From Photobacterium piscicola (GTDB lineage: Bacteria; Pseudomonadota; Gammaproteobacteria; Enterobacterales; Vibrionaceae): a DNA stretch of 64,000 nt. A program made the position numbers and the translations under genes. Within the stretch, counting starts at the first letter, position 1. Every line of letters starts with the position of its first letter. The notes under the pieces are model-generated. The model was given only the letters and a program-made list of their open reading frames with translations, was not told where the DNA came from and did not search any database. Shown here piece after piece: positions 17,767-27,431 of the stretch. The DNA lies in the NCBI RefSeq assembly GCF_900166965.1, contig NZ_FUZI01000004.1, forward strand, positions 62,001-126,000. The letters run 5' to 3'.

Positions 17767-19275
17767 CTACTTTTTTAGCTCAGTGGTATTACGACTATGA
17801 TCAATATCAGCCGCTAATACTTCTTCTAACACATCTTCCGTTCCCATGTAGGTGCGTGAAGAACAAAACGCCGTAACAGGAACCGATGGGGTCAGAATAT
17901 CATTGTCATCCAATAGTTGTTGTTCGTGTGTCAGTCCCATCTTCTTAACTTGATGAATAACCAAACCAAAACCGATAATACCAAACACTACCGAACCAAC
18001 AGCCTGCCCCATTAATACCCCCCCCGCACCCGCCAAATGTCCGCCAATTAACACAAAAGGTATGGTTCCTAAGGTTGCTTTTCCCATATTTAATGCTGTT
18101 GACCATGTTGGACGATTAAGATTATTAAAGGCGGCATTTGCCACAAATAATGCACCATTAAAAATGAAGGTCACGGCAATAAAGCTACAGAATATACCGA
18201 CAATTTCAGCCGCATCACCCGTCAGGCTAAACATCGCAATTAATATATCTTGTCCAAACCAAAGTAACAGCGAAACACCAACGCAATAAACCGCCGTAAA
18301 TAACATTGCATCACGTAAGATTTGATTAATTCTACCCCACCGTTCAGCACCAAAATTTTGACCAATAATCGGCCCAACAGCACCAGATAAAGAGAAAACC
18401 AACGCAAAACAAACTGGCATAATGCGCCCAATAACCGCATAACCTGCGACAAAACTTTCACCAAAATGGGCTATATTACTGGTCACAACAGCGTTACCAA
18501 TAGGGGTTGCAGTGTTGGTAAGTATTGCCGGCAAGGCTATTTTAGCCACTGTTGGTAATGCCAGTTTAAAGCTCGTAAGATCAGGTTTGGCTATTAATTG
18601 ATGCTTATAGACCACGGCATACAAGGAAAAACACATAACAGCTAATCGTGCAAATACAGATGCAATTGCAGCACCTTGCATGCCCATTGATAAACCGAAA
18701 ATAAACAGAGGATCTAAGACCGCATTAACGCCCCCGCCAATAAGTGTTGCGATCATTGAACGTCGAGCATCGCCAACCCCGCGTAATGCCGCCCCCGCAG
18801 ACATAGAAATCGCAATAAATGGTGCGCTGGGCAATAGAATCACTAAATATTGAGTAGCGGCTTCAGCTACAGCCCCTTTCGCGCCAATTAAATCAAGCAA
18901 GAGCGGCAACTGCCATAGCATCAAGCTCACGACAGTAATGCTGATAATAACGGCAAAAATCATTACATTGCTGGCCATCATACGTGCTTGTTGACGATCA
19001 TTTTTACCTAATGCACGTGAGACTAATGCCCCCGCAGCAATCGATGTACCGATAGAAATAGAAGTAGAAAAAAACACCAAGGTTCCAGCAAAGCCAATGG
19101 CAGCAGCAAGTTCAATTTGCCCCAACATGCTAATAAAAAACATATCGAGCAAATCAACTAAAAACAATGCCATTAAGCCAATCGCACCCGTTCCTGACAT
19201 CACCACAATGTGGCGCATAATAGAACCAGTTAAAAATTTAGCTTGGCTATTCTCTGCTGTATTTTCTTTGTTCAC
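17767..19275 (-). CDS. MATE-family efflux transporter
   Basis: This 502-residue membrane protein has about 12 hydrophobic segments in two homologous halves. It shows MATE features such as LFLVDLLDMFFISMLGQIELAAAIGFAG near the N-terminus, ALRGVGDARRSMIATLIGGGVNAVLDPLFIFG in the middle and IGQNFGAERWGRINQ at the start of the second half. These pumps exchange Na+ or H+ for drugs or metabolites. A hydrophilic C-terminal tail of about 50 residues is longer than usual. It is a single-gene unit; the CBS-domain gene upstream has its own terminator. Confidence 0.9.
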   Translation of the reverse strand: MNKENTAENSQAKFLTGSIMRHIVVMSGTGAIGLMALFLVDLLDMFFISMLGQIELAAAIGFAGTLVFFSTSISIGTSIAAGALVSRALGKNDRQQARMMASNVMIFAVIISITVVSLMLWQLPLLLDLIGAKGAVAEAATQYLVILLPSAPFIAISMSAGAALRGVGDARRSMIATLIGGGVNAVLDPLFIFGLSMGMQGAAIASVFARLAVMCFSLYAVVYKHQLIAKPDLTSFKLALPTVAKIALPAILTNTATPIGNAVVTSNIAHFGESFVAGYAVIGRIMPVCFALVFSLSGAVGPIIGQNFGAERWGRINQILRDAMLFTAVYCVGVSLLLWFGQDILIAMFSLTGDAAEIVGIFCSFIAVTFIFNGALFVANAAFNNLNRPTWSTALNMGKATLGTIPFVLIGGHLAGAGGVLMGQAVGSVVFGIIGFGLVIHQVKKMGLTHEQQLLDDNDILTPSVPVTAFCSSRTYMGTEDVLEEVLAADIDHSRNTTELKK

Positions 19276-19329
19276 AACATCTCCAAATCGGCATTATGAC
19301 ACTCGAAAATAAGGCCATAACAATCAAAA

Positions 19330-19356
19330 AGAAAGGCGCTCTGAGCGCCTTTTTTG
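19330..19356 (-). terminator. Intrinsic terminator of the CBS-domain gene
   Basis: AAAGGCGCT pairs with AGCGCCTTT around CTG, with T-rich flanks on both strands. Confidence 0.85.
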
Positions 19357-19387
19357 TTACTAATCTACAAATATGTTTATATATTGA

Positions 19388-19804
19388 TCACAATGGATGC
19401 TTAAAGCAAGCCCCAATCTGATTACTAATTGCTGTTAGCACATCACGACGTGTGATAACCCCCACTAACCGACCATCATCAACAACAGGGTATATTTTAG
19501 GTTTTTGCCCAGTCATGGTTTCAGCTAATACAATGATTGTGTCATCCCCAGACACGGTTAACACATCAACGCGCATACACTCACTAACAGTATGACTATC
19601 TTGGCAGTGATAACCTACTTTAAGGAGTTTATGGATCATATCTTGTTCCGATATAAAACCGACCACTTGCTTATGCTCATTAACAACCGGTCCACCAATC
19701 TGTTTCGCTGTTAGTAATTTATCTAGTGCTGCGGATAACGACATACCTTCAGTAAATGTAACCGGACGAATATTCATATAGTCTTTTACTTTTAGTGATT
19801 CCAT
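19388..19804 (-). CDS. Stand-alone CBS-domain-pair protein
   Basis: At 138 residues it is almost wholly two CBS motifs: VKDYMNIRPVTFTEGMSLSAALDKLL with VVGFISEQDM, and VSECMRVDVLTVSGDDTIIVLAE with LVGVITRRDVL. Such Bateman modules bind AMP, ATP or S-adenosyl compounds and regulate partner proteins. No enzyme or transporter domain is attached, and no neighbour is clearly its partner. The gene has its own terminator and probably its own promoter. Confidence 0.88.
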   Translation of the reverse strand: MESLKVKDYMNIRPVTFTEGMSLSAALDKLLTAKQIGGPVVNEHKQVVGFISEQDMIHKLLKVGYHCQDSHTVSECMRVDVLTVSGDDTIIVLAETMTGQKPKIYPVVDDGRLVGVITRRDVLTAISNQIGACFKHPL

Positions 19805-20000
19805 AGCTTCCCCCCACCATACTGTATCCTGCTGTGGATCAGATTTAATCCTTTGATATGCTGTTTAAAATAAACCTGTACCTATAACATTAAGTTAAGT
19901 CTAAATATCTGGTTTTACTAAATATCAATGTTCCATTTTAAACATATTTATCAAAAAAAATGGTAACAACATGATAATTAACACTTTTACACATCAAAAA

Positions 20001-20027
20001 AAACGCTTACTCAAAAGGTAAGCGTTT
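20001..20027 (-). terminator. Intrinsic terminator of the DUF945 gene
   Basis: AAACGCTTAC pairs with GTAAGCGTTT around a 7-nt loop, with A/T runs on both sides. Confidence 0.85.
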
Positions 20028-20054
20028 TATTATCTCTAACCCACCCAAATTAAA

Positions 20055-21371
20055 TTAGTGCAGGAATAATGCCATCATTGCTAATGGTAGTTTTGCACCA
20101 GAAGAAAACTCCAATTGATCAGCAATAATTTTTACCTGTAACTGATAATTACCATCTTTCTTAGTGACAATTTTTTGATTCACTAATACAGGCAATTTCG
20201 CCGCTAATAACGGCTCTTTAGCCACAAGTGCTGCAGGAATTACTATATTGATATTACCGCTCACTTGATCAGTCACTGCCGTCAAATTGGTCGACGCATG
20301 TTCTAACCCTGATTTAATATTAAGCAGCAATTGTGCATTAACCGTGCCTTCTGGCGTTTTTACACTTAGTTGTGATAAATCAACTGTTGCACCATGAGCG
20401 ATCAATAAATCTAACGCTACCATTGCTTGCTTAATCTGTGCTGGATCTTGAGCTGCTTGTGGAGATTGCTCCATCGCAGCTAACTGACTAATGGCTTTAT
20501 AATTTAAATCTTTTAACGCTAACTTAAAGGCAATGTCTTGATAATGTTGGCCATCAAGCGTCGTTAATGTTGCCACTTGGATGGTATTAGTATTGGTAAC
20601 TTGTTGGGTATCTTCTGTTGGTGTCTTTTCACCGCTTGGCTGACTTAAGGCGTTATTCATTGCAACATTAACACCATTAATAGCAATAAACTGGTTTTGA
20701 TCAGCAGCGGTAAATTTGGCATGTTCTAAACTAAAGGTTTGATGTCCAATCCAAAAATTACCTTGCATTTGGCCTTTGCCTTCACCATTAATACCTTTGA
20801 CGACCATACTTTCTTTATCAGGGGTCGCTATGGTTAATTGTGGTAAATTATAGCTAAATTGACTCTTACCATTTTCAGGGTCAAATTCACCTTTCACCAG
20901 TAATGTTTTACTGATCGCCGTCATACCGCCATCATGGGTGTAATCCATTGGATTAATTGTCATCACAAAATGGGTTGTCCCCGTAAAACCGGAGTCTGTG
21001 ACAATTTGCATTGGTGCAACATTCTTGCCCCAAATTTTGTTAACTAACGGTGCTAACTGCTTATCGATCACGAATTCACTGGTTGATTTAACGCCTAAAA
21101 AGCCATTATCAATATGATGACTAACTAACCATACAGTCGGTAAACCTTGTTCTGCAAACTCCGCTTTTAATTGATTTTTAAGCTCAATACGCGATACCGC
21201 ATTTGACGATAAGTAGCCTCGTTCAAAACTTTTATTGGTAATAGACAGATAAGGGCTATGGTAGTTTTCAACCGCCCCCATGTAGATACTCTGCCCGATT
21301 TGACCTGTTGCCAATGGGCCACATGCAATGATCGCAACAGCGCCTGCACTGGCAAGAATTTTTTTCAACAT
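20055..21371 (-). CDS. YdgA/DUF945 family protein
   Basis: This protein of about 438 residues begins MLKKILASAGAVAIIACGPLATGQ, an N-terminal signal anchor, followed by YHSPYLSITNKSFERGYLSS, which matches the opening block of the YdgA/DUF945 family. The rest is a mixed alpha/beta periplasmic domain. The frame opens ten codons earlier, but the ATG at 21371 places the charged residues and hydrophobic segment correctly. The family has no firm biochemical role; E. coli YdgA is associated with the envelope. It is a single gene. Confidence 0.82.
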   Translation of the reverse strand: MLKKILASAGAVAIIACGPLATGQIGQSIYMGAVENYHSPYLSITNKSFERGYLSSNAVSRIELKNQLKAEFAEQGLPTVWLVSHHIDNGFLGVKSTSEFVIDKQLAPLVNKIWGKNVAPMQIVTDSGFTGTTHFVMTINPMDYTHDGGMTAISKTLLVKGEFDPENGKSQFSYNLPQLTIATPDKESMVVKGINGEGKGQMQGNFWIGHQTFSLEHAKFTAADQNQFIAINGVNVAMNNALSQPSGEKTPTEDTQQVTNTNTIQVATLTTLDGQHYQDIAFKLALKDLNYKAISQLAAMEQSPQAAQDPAQIKQAMVALDLLIAHGATVDLSQLSVKTPEGTVNAQLLLNIKSGLEHASTNLTAVTDQVSGNINIVIPAALVAKEPLLAAKLPVLVNQKIVTKKDGNYQLQVKIIADQLEFSSGAKLPLAMMALFLH

Positions 21372-21511
21372 ATTGAATCCCAAAAATAAAGTAAGTTGCA
21401 ACGAACAATCTAAATCATAACATGAACCACTTCGTCACAGCAGCATAACCATAACCGTTATTTTAGTACGGTTATTTTGTCATACAAATGATTTGCTATT
21501 TACAACAGAGT

Positions 21512-21527
21512 TGTTATCTTGATCACA
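21512..21527. promoter_or_regulatory. CRP-like site upstream of ldhA
   Basis: TGTTA-N6-TCACA matches 9 of 10 CRP consensus positions and lies 84-99 bp before the ldhA start. Confidence 0.45.
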
Positions 21528-21610
21528 TAATAACCGTGTAAGTTAGTCAGATATTAAGACTTTATACTTAATAATGACTGAATAACAGACTGTGTTTTTG
21601 GAGTGATATT

Positions 21611-22603
21611 ATGAAAATAGCTGTGTTTAGCACCAAAGGGTATGACCAAAAATCATTTGCTCATACTAATAAACAATTCCATCAACAGCTCACTTATTTT
21701 GAATTTCAACTCAATCATCACACGGCAAAAATGGCTGAAGGTTTTGATGCTATTTGTGCTTTTGTTAATGACGACCTAAGCGAGCCTATTCTCAAAATAT
21801 TAGCCGAGCAAGGGGTGAAAATTATCGCGATGCGTTGTGCAGGCTTTGATCGCGTTGATCTTGAAGCCGCAAAAGCACTCAATTTACAGGTCGTTACTGT
21901 TCCCGCTTACTCTCCAGAATCCATTGCCGAGCATACCCTCGGACTGATGTTAAGCCTTAACCGTCGTATTCACCGAGCTTATCAGCGAACGCGTGACGCC
22001 AATTTCTCATTAGAAGGCTTAACGGGTTACAATTTCCATGGTCGTACTGTTGGTGTTATTGGTACAGGAAGAATTGGTATTGCGACAATTCGTATTTTAA
22101 AAGGTTTAGGCATGAATATTCTTGCTTATGACCCTTACCCAAATCCCATTGCACTAGAGCTAGGCGTTACCTACTGCACGCTTGATGAAATTTACGCGCA
22201 AGCAAATGTAATCACCCTTCATTGCCCAATGAGTAAAGAAAACTATCACATGCTAAACCGTAAAGCGTTTGCAAAAATGCGTCGAGGAATGATGATAATT
22301 AATACCAGTCGTGGTGGTTTGCTCAATTCTAGTGATGCAGTTGAAGCATTAAAAAGTGGTATTATTAGTTCATTAGGTGTTGATGTTTACGAAAATGAAA
22401 AAGATTTATTCTTCCAAGACAAATCAAATGACATTATTCAAGATGATGTTTTCCGTCGTTTATCATCGTGCCACAATGTGCTATTCACTGGCCACCAAGC
22501 CTTTTTAACCGAAGAAGCACTGGGCAGTATTGCGCAAACAACATTAGAAAGCTTATCTAGCTTTGAAAAAGGTGAGCTATCAGGTAACGAGCTCATTAAA
22601 TAA
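21611..22603 (+). CDS. ldhA: Fermentative D-lactate dehydrogenase
   Basis: This 330-residue NAD-dependent D-2-hydroxyacid dehydrogenase is close to E. coli LdhA along its length. Matching blocks are MRCAGFDRVDLEAAKAL, the near-identical RRIHRAYQRTRDANFSLEG, the NAD-binding GVIGTGRIGIATIRILKG, VDVYENEKDLFFQDKSND and the catalytic-His region NVLFTGHQAFLTEEAL. It reduces pyruvate to D-lactate during fermentation. It is a single gene with its own terminator and a possible CRP site upstream. Confidence 0.95.
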   Translation: MKIAVFSTKGYDQKSFAHTNKQFHQQLTYFEFQLNHHTAKMAEGFDAICAFVNDDLSEPILKILAEQGVKIIAMRCAGFDRVDLEAAKALNLQVVTVPAYSPESIAEHTLGLMLSLNRRIHRAYQRTRDANFSLEGLTGYNFHGRTVGVIGTGRIGIATIRILKGLGMNILAYDPYPNPIALELGVTYCTLDEIYAQANVITLHCPMSKENYHMLNRKAFAKMRRGMMIINTSRGGLLNSSDAVEALKSGIISSLGVDVYENEKDLFFQDKSNDIIQDDVFRRLSSCHNVLFTGHQAFLTEEALGSIAQTTLESLSSFEKGELSGNELIK

Positions 22604-22627
22604 AAAATAAAGAATATGTTTCACCCC

Positions 22628-22651
22628 AAAGGCGCACCATGCGCCTTTTTT
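22628..22651. terminator. Bidirectional intrinsic terminator between ldhA and the LysR gene
   Basis: AAAGGCGCA pairs with TGCGCCTTT and is followed by TTT. It lies between two convergent genes. Confidence 0.85.
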
Positions 22652-22670
22652 GATCATGGTGATTAGAATA

Positions 22671-23579
22671 TTAGCTATTAATCTCACTAAATAACCAATC
22701 TTTAAATGCTTTTATCTTGGACGAAGTTTGCATCTCTTTGCGGCAAACAACATAGTAGCTATGGGCTGAGTTCATCGTCATATCAAAAGGTGACACTAAA
22801 CGAGATGTAGCAAGTTGTTCGGCAACAAATGATTGTCTTGCCATTGCCACCCCCATCCCCGTAGTTGCTGCTTTAATCGCTAAATCTGCGCGATCAAACG
22901 TACAATTATTATCAGGTAATGCGACATTGAAATATTGAGCCCAAAATTGCCACTCATCATTTCTACCCGCCCTCGCCCATGGCGCAGCATCGTGTAATAA
23001 TAAGCAATGCATCAAATTCTCAGGCTGGTCATACAGTTTATTTTTTAAGGCGTAATCATGACTACACACAGGGAACATGGTCTCTTCAAGTAACTTATCT
23101 ACCGCGAGATTAGGATAAATACCATTACCAAAATAAATCGCACAATCATAACTTTCGATCTGAAAATCAACTAAATCATTTCTCGTACGTAAATGAATAC
23201 GTAAGTTTGGGTATTTTTCAATAAAAGACGTTAAACGAGGCACTAACCATGTTTGGGCAAAAGTCGGAGGAGCTGAAACGGTTAAATCGCCACATAGCTC
23301 CGTACTTTTTAAATCACGAATTTCATGAATAATATTGCCAAAATTAGACGCTAAAACTTGCTTTAATCGCTGACCTTCATCGGTCAAGACTAATTTTCGA
23401 TGCTGTCGAATAAATAACTGAACATCTAAACTGTCTTCAAGATTCTTAATCTTATGACTGACTGCACTTTGCGTTAAACACAAAATTTCAGCAGCACGAG
23501 TAAAACTCATTTGATCTGCTGCAATCAAAAAACAATGTAATCCAGAAAGAACAGAACCTGACAACTTAGATAATTGCAT
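22671..23579 (-). CDS. LysR-family transcriptional regulator, DsdC-like
   Basis: This 302-residue protein has an N-terminal winged helix (SFTRAAEILCLTQSAVSHKIKNLE) and a LysR effector domain. Segments such as GDLTVSAPPTFAQTWLVPRL and LMHCLLLHDAAPW resemble DsdC, the D-serine-responsive activator. No dsdX or dsdA lies nearby, and LysR genes usually sit beside their targets, so the DsdC role is uncertain. The effector and target are unknown. Confidence 0.85.
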   Translation of the reverse strand: MQLSKLSGSVLSGLHCFLIAADQMSFTRAAEILCLTQSAVSHKIKNLEDSLDVQLFIRQHRKLVLTDEGQRLKQVLASNFGNIIHEIRDLKSTELCGDLTVSAPPTFAQTWLVPRLTSFIEKYPNLRIHLRTRNDLVDFQIESYDCAIYFGNGIYPNLAVDKLLEETMFPVCSHDYALKNKLYDQPENLMHCLLLHDAAPWARAGRNDEWQFWAQYFNVALPDNNCTFDRADLAIKAATTGMGVAMARQSFVAEQLATSRLVSPFDMTMNSAHSYYVVCRKEMQTSSKIKAFKDWLFSEINS

Positions 23580-23682
23580 ACTTTAGCCACGACAACATAA
23601 TTGTTGCAAGCATAGCAAAAAAATCACTGATTCTCAGCTACATCATCTTAAATAGACTTACATTATCAATTAGCTATCTCTA

Positions 23683-24282
23683 TTAATGTGTTTGTTGACG
23701 ATATTCATCAAGTAAGCGTCGCTTATGATCTTCGCTTAATAGCTGCCAGTGACCACCTTGAATAGCACCTGCAAATATCCATAACAGTTTATGATCTAAT
23801 TCTTGGCCATTATGTTCGCACACACGCCTAAACACATTAACGGCACCCGCATTAAAAAAAGTATCTACATCCAAAACACCAGCCTTTTTTACCATTCGCT
23901 CTAGTGTTAAGCGCATATTAGGTAAATCACGCAAACGACGATTTGATTCAGAAGATCTGAAATTTTTATCTCGACAAGAAAAAGCAATTGATTCTTCGAC
24001 AAATGAATCACATTGAGATTGATCCGTTAAAAATAGGGTTTTAATTTCATAATAATTAACGGTAGCTGTTTTACTTTTTTTTATATGTCTAAACTTTTCG
24101 CAACCAGATTTAATTAATTTCTCGTCAAGGTCATTCCCTCCACGAATATACATTGACGTCGGTGTAACAATGGCAAACATGGCACTATTAATAAAAATAC
24201 CCGTACCACCAAACATTGATCTTTTTTCTTGTTGGCCAAATTTAGATAAATAATTCAAGTAATCATCTTTTATTGACGTCAT
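23683..24282 (-). CDS. TfoX/Sxy-family regulator (TfoX or TfoY type)
   Basis: This 199-residue protein has the TfoX N-terminal domain (KRSMFGGTGIFINSAMFAIVTPT) and the C-terminal domain (LRDLPNMRLTLERMVKKAGV; WIFAGAIQGGHWQLL). In Vibrio, TfoX with CRP turns on chitin-induced competence, while the paralogue TfoY controls type VI secretion and motility. The sequence leans toward TfoY in my recollection, but I cannot prove which paralogue it is. The c-di-GMP riboswitch known upstream of V. cholerae tfoY is not seen here. The 272-bp gap to the divergent LON-domain gene holds both promoters. Confidence 0.85.
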   Translation of the reverse strand: MTSIKDDYLNYLSKFGQQEKRSMFGGTGIFINSAMFAIVTPTSMYIRGGNDLDEKLIKSGCEKFRHIKKSKTATVNYYEIKTLFLTDQSQCDSFVEESIAFSCRDKNFRSSESNRRLRDLPNMRLTLERMVKKAGVLDVDTFFNAGAVNVFRRVCEHNGQELDHKLLWIFAGAIQGGHWQLLSEDHKRRLLDEYRQQTH

Positions 24283-24554
24283 AACTTATGCTCCAGATAT
24301 TATCCATAACAACTAAAAACACACCAAATATTTACCATTAACAATGTCAATCATTTGACGAGCTATTTTATGCTCATAGCAACAACAGATGATACAACTA
24401 GCATTCGAATATGAGATTGCTCCCATATTTTTAGTCGAAAATTTATGAAACAAATTAACAATTAATCATTTTTTATACTTACTCTCAGTTAAATATATAG
24501 TGCTAACCTTAATAAGGTTTCTTGTAAGCGACATAAAGACGACAAGGATAAACT

Positions 24555-25151
24555 ATGAATACCATCGCATTATTACCTCATAATGGACATTTATTACCCG
24601 GAGGACGGTTAAAAATTATTATTTCAAGAGTCTGTGATATTCGAATGGTAACCGAGGCAATCGCAAATAATGAGGCATTCGCCTTAGGGATGATAGACCG
24701 AAATACCGCACCAGAAACAGTGACTAATATTCCAGCTATTGCAACAACGGCAATAATTCGAGATTTTAATACGGTAGCTGGAGGATTCTTGGAAATAATC
24801 GTTGAAGGTACGAATAAAATATCAATTTTAGATCTTACAATGGCACATGATAATTTACTAACAGCAACCTATGAACCTCATTATAATTGGCCAAGTATTA
24901 GAATAAATGCCGAGAACCAAATACTCACTGACAAGCTAAAATTGTTGTTTCTATCAATGCCAGAAATAAGCCAATGTTATCCACAACCTAACTATCAAGA
25001 TGCAACTTGGGTTTGCCAACGTTGGTTAGAAATATTACCAATCGGAATAAAACAAAAGCAAACGTTAATCCATCATCCAACCGCAGAGATTACAATTAAC
25101 TTCTTATTACAGCTGCTACAAAACCATGACTTAATTAATAATTTAAAATAA
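24555..25151 (+). CDS. LON N-terminal (substrate-binding) domain protein
   Basis: This 198-residue protein begins MNTIALLPHNGHLLPGGRLKIIISRVCD, the pattern that opens the Lon substrate-binding domain (a hydrophobic strand, P-G-x-x-L-x-L-x-I/V, then a short helix). It has no AAA or protease domain. Stand-alone LON-domain proteins are common in gammaproteobacteria, but their function is not established. A good ribosome binding site (ACAAGGAT) precedes the ATG. The HDOD gene 115 bp downstream may or may not share its transcript. Confidence 0.78.
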   Translation: MNTIALLPHNGHLLPGGRLKIIISRVCDIRMVTEAIANNEAFALGMIDRNTAPETVTNIPAIATTAIIRDFNTVAGGFLEIIVEGTNKISILDLTMAHDNLLTATYEPHYNWPSIRINAENQILTDKLKLLFLSMPEISQCYPQPNYQDATWVCQRWLEILPIGIKQKQTLIHHPTAEITINFLLQLLQNHDLINNLK

Positions 25152-25265
25152 CACCTTTATTAAATGAGCCAAGCGTTAACTGTGTCAAAAAAATAGCAGC
25201 TTATACTTTGTACATGAAGTAACAATGCGTACACTCATAACACCTCTTTCCACTGTAATATTTCA

Positions 25266-26183
25266 ATGTCACATTTATCTTTTTTTTGGCTAGAAGCTAA
25301 TAACCAGCATTATATTCGTGCTATTCAGTCAGATCTTTGCCATTCAATAAAAAAAGCAGCACGTTATAACAAGTTAACTTTACCATCCATTCCTGATACG
25401 CTATTAAAATTGAATATATTGTGTAAAGATCCCGAAACAACAGTCCATGATGTTGCTACCTTATTACTGGACGATCCTGTACTAACTGCAAACATTATTC
25501 GAACCGCAAACTCCGCAATATTTAATCGTCGTAATATTATTTGCCACGATATTCTCACGGCAGTATCCCGCTTAGGTATTATTCGAATTAGAGATATTAT
25601 TACAGCTCAAATAATTTATTCTTTAAAAAATACCTCTATAGAAAATATTGAATGTAATTTATTGCTTAAAAATAGTGCTTTCCATTCACGTCAATTCGCT
25701 GCAACGATGGCGCTTATTTGCCAAAAGATGCATCTATACAGTAGTAAGCCCTTTAAACTTGAACCCGATAAAGCATTATTGACAGGTTTGCTAGCCGACA
25801 TTGGCTTATTTGGCTTGATTAATGAATACTCACAATTTATTAAACAAGGTAATTATCTTGATTTTAATATTGCTAAATATATCTTCCAAGATAACTGTGC
25901 ATTAACCAGTAAAATCGTCCTCAAACAATGGGGATTTGATGAAGATTATATTGCGGTCGCAACCAATACCATATCTCCTCATCATGATAGTAAGATCAAT
26001 TATTTAACTATCGCTCGAATGGCACATCACTTATTACTGTTTAAAACCAATGATGCCGCTATCAATGAGCATGAAATAGAATTAGATCTTACTGGGGCTG
26101 AAGTGATGTATGAGTTAACCAATATGCCTGAAATTGAATTTGAAAAGCAGCTGCAACAAATAACCCATAGCAGCGGTATTTAA
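25266..26183 (+). CDS. HDOD-domain signalling protein
   Basis: This 305-residue protein has an HDOD domain at about 35-230: LTLPSIPDTLLKLNILCKDPETTVHDVATLLLDDPVLTANIIRTANS, then AVSRLGIIRIRDII, with a later GLLADIGLFGLI. HDOD is a degenerate HD phosphohydrolase fold in which metal ligands are often lost, and relatives take part in c-di-GMP or stress signalling. No EAL or GGDEF domain is attached. The start has only a weak ribosome binding site. The function is unknown beyond family. Confidence 0.82.
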   Translation: MSHLSFFWLEANNQHYIRAIQSDLCHSIKKAARYNKLTLPSIPDTLLKLNILCKDPETTVHDVATLLLDDPVLTANIIRTANSAIFNRRNIICHDILTAVSRLGIIRIRDIITAQIIYSLKNTSIENIECNLLLKNSAFHSRQFAATMALICQKMHLYSSKPFKLEPDKALLTGLLADIGLFGLINEYSQFIKQGNYLDFNIAKYIFQDNCALTSKIVLKQWGFDEDYIAVATNTISPHHDSKINYLTIARMAHHLLLFKTNDAAINEHEIELDLTGAEVMYELTNMPEIEFEKQLQQITHSSGI

Positions 26184-26214
26184 CACGTTTAACAGAACCC
26201 CCTATCACTTCTCT

Positions 26215-26250
26215 ACGTTCGTCTAATCTTCCTATTAGACGATACGTTTT
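26215..26250 (+). terminator. Intrinsic terminator of the HDOD gene
   Basis: CGTCTAAT pairs with ATTAGACG around a 6-nt loop. Outer ACGT arms extend the stem, and TTTT follows. Confidence 0.75.
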
Positions 26251-26451
26251 GACACATATACATACACTTTTAAGATAATTTCACTAGTTCTTTCCTGTTG
26301 AAATATATACTCTTTCTATTCTTCTATGTTATATTCGTCACAAAATAAACGCTTAATCTTTAATCACTTATTATGATGTTGTTACAACAATCTTGTATTA
26401 AGATATTCAGCGAGTCACTTTCAGCGCAGTTTTATACATATAAGGATGAAT

Positions 26452-27351
26452 ATGTTATCGGGGATCCTACTCATTTTTTTACCTTTGGTCTTGGGATATT
26501 TAATTCCTATAAAAAAAGCCAATATTCTTGAGTTTATCAACACACAAACAAGCCGTTTGGTATTGGTGATTCTCGCGTTAATGGGATTAAGTTTAGCCGG
26601 ACTCGATAACCTCAGTCAGAATTTAGGTCAGATTCTGCTGTATACCTTTACTTTTTTTATCTCTATTTCAGTCTGTAACCTACTCGCTTTACCATGGCTC
26701 GACCGTTTATGGCCAACACCCACATCACATATACATCGAAAGTTACCGCTAACAAAAATGATGCTTGAATCAGGAAAATTAGTTGTGGTGGTGGCGCTTG
26801 GTTTAATTGTTGGATTGTTATTAAACCTTGATCTGTCATGGGTAGAACAAGCCAGCGAACACATTTTATTATTACTGTTATTTTTTGTTGGTATTCAACT
26901 TCGTAATAGCGGCATGACACTGCGACAAATTATCCTCAATAAAAAAGGCGTTATCATTGCTGCGGTCATTCTCGTGACATCCTTATTAGGCGGTATTATC
27001 GCCGCACTGTTACTTGGCATTCCAATTAATAACGGCTTAGCAATGGCATCAGGCTTTGGTTGGTATTCATTAGCTGGAATATTAATTGGTGACGGTTTAG
27101 GCAGTATTTATGGTGGGGCGGCATTCTTAAATGAGCTTCTACGTGAAATGTTAGCGTTAATAATGATTCCACTACTTATTAACCGTTATCCAAACACCGC
27201 AATTGGTTATGCTGGCGCAACAGCTATGGACTTTACCTTACCTGTTATTCAGAACTGTGGTGGCATTCGTTGTGTGCCTATCGCCATTGTTAGCGGGTTT
27301 ATTCTAAGTATGTTGGTGCCTATTTTAATTCTCTTTTTCCTATCACTATAA
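26452..27351 (+). CDS. lysO: Lysine exporter LysO (YbjE) family
   Basis: This membrane protein of about 299 residues parallels E. coli LysO. Matching blocks are the opening LSGILLIFLPLVLGYLIPI, the central LLLFFVGIQLRNSGMTLRQIILNKKG, AMASGFGWYSLAGIL and AMDFTLPVIQNCGG. LysO exports L-lysine and its toxic analogue thialysine. TAAGGA sits 5 bp before the ATG at 26452, so I prefer it over the in-frame ATG at 26446, which overlaps that site. It is a single gene with its own terminator. Confidence 0.9.
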   Translation: MLSGILLIFLPLVLGYLIPIKKANILEFINTQTSRLVLVILALMGLSLAGLDNLSQNLGQILLYTFTFFISISVCNLLALPWLDRLWPTPTSHIHRKLPLTKMMLESGKLVVVVALGLIVGLLLNLDLSWVEQASEHILLLLLFFVGIQLRNSGMTLRQIILNKKGVIIAAVILVTSLLGGIIAALLLGIPINNGLAMASGFGWYSLAGILIGDGLGSIYGGAAFLNELLREMLALIMIPLLINRYPNTAIGYAGATAMDFTLPVIQNCGGIRCVPIAIVSGFILSMLVPILILFFLSL

Positions 27352-27356
27352 AAATA

Positions 27357-27385
27357 AAAACCTCAGCCAATTAAGCTGAGGTTTT
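27357..27385. terminator. Bidirectional intrinsic terminator
   Basis: AAAACCTCAGC pairs with GCTGAGGTTTT around a 7-nt loop, between convergent lysO and the DUF937 gene. Confidence 0.85.
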
Positions 27386-27431
27386 ATATCAAAGTGCTCA
27401 TTATCAATCACAGTGATTGAGTTAATTTAGC

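Noticed and set aside
24283-24554. c-di-GMP (GEMM) riboswitch upstream of the TfoX/TfoY gene
   Set aside because: Neither strand shows the conserved GEMM core or its tetraloop-receptor helices; the gap is plain AT-rich DNA.
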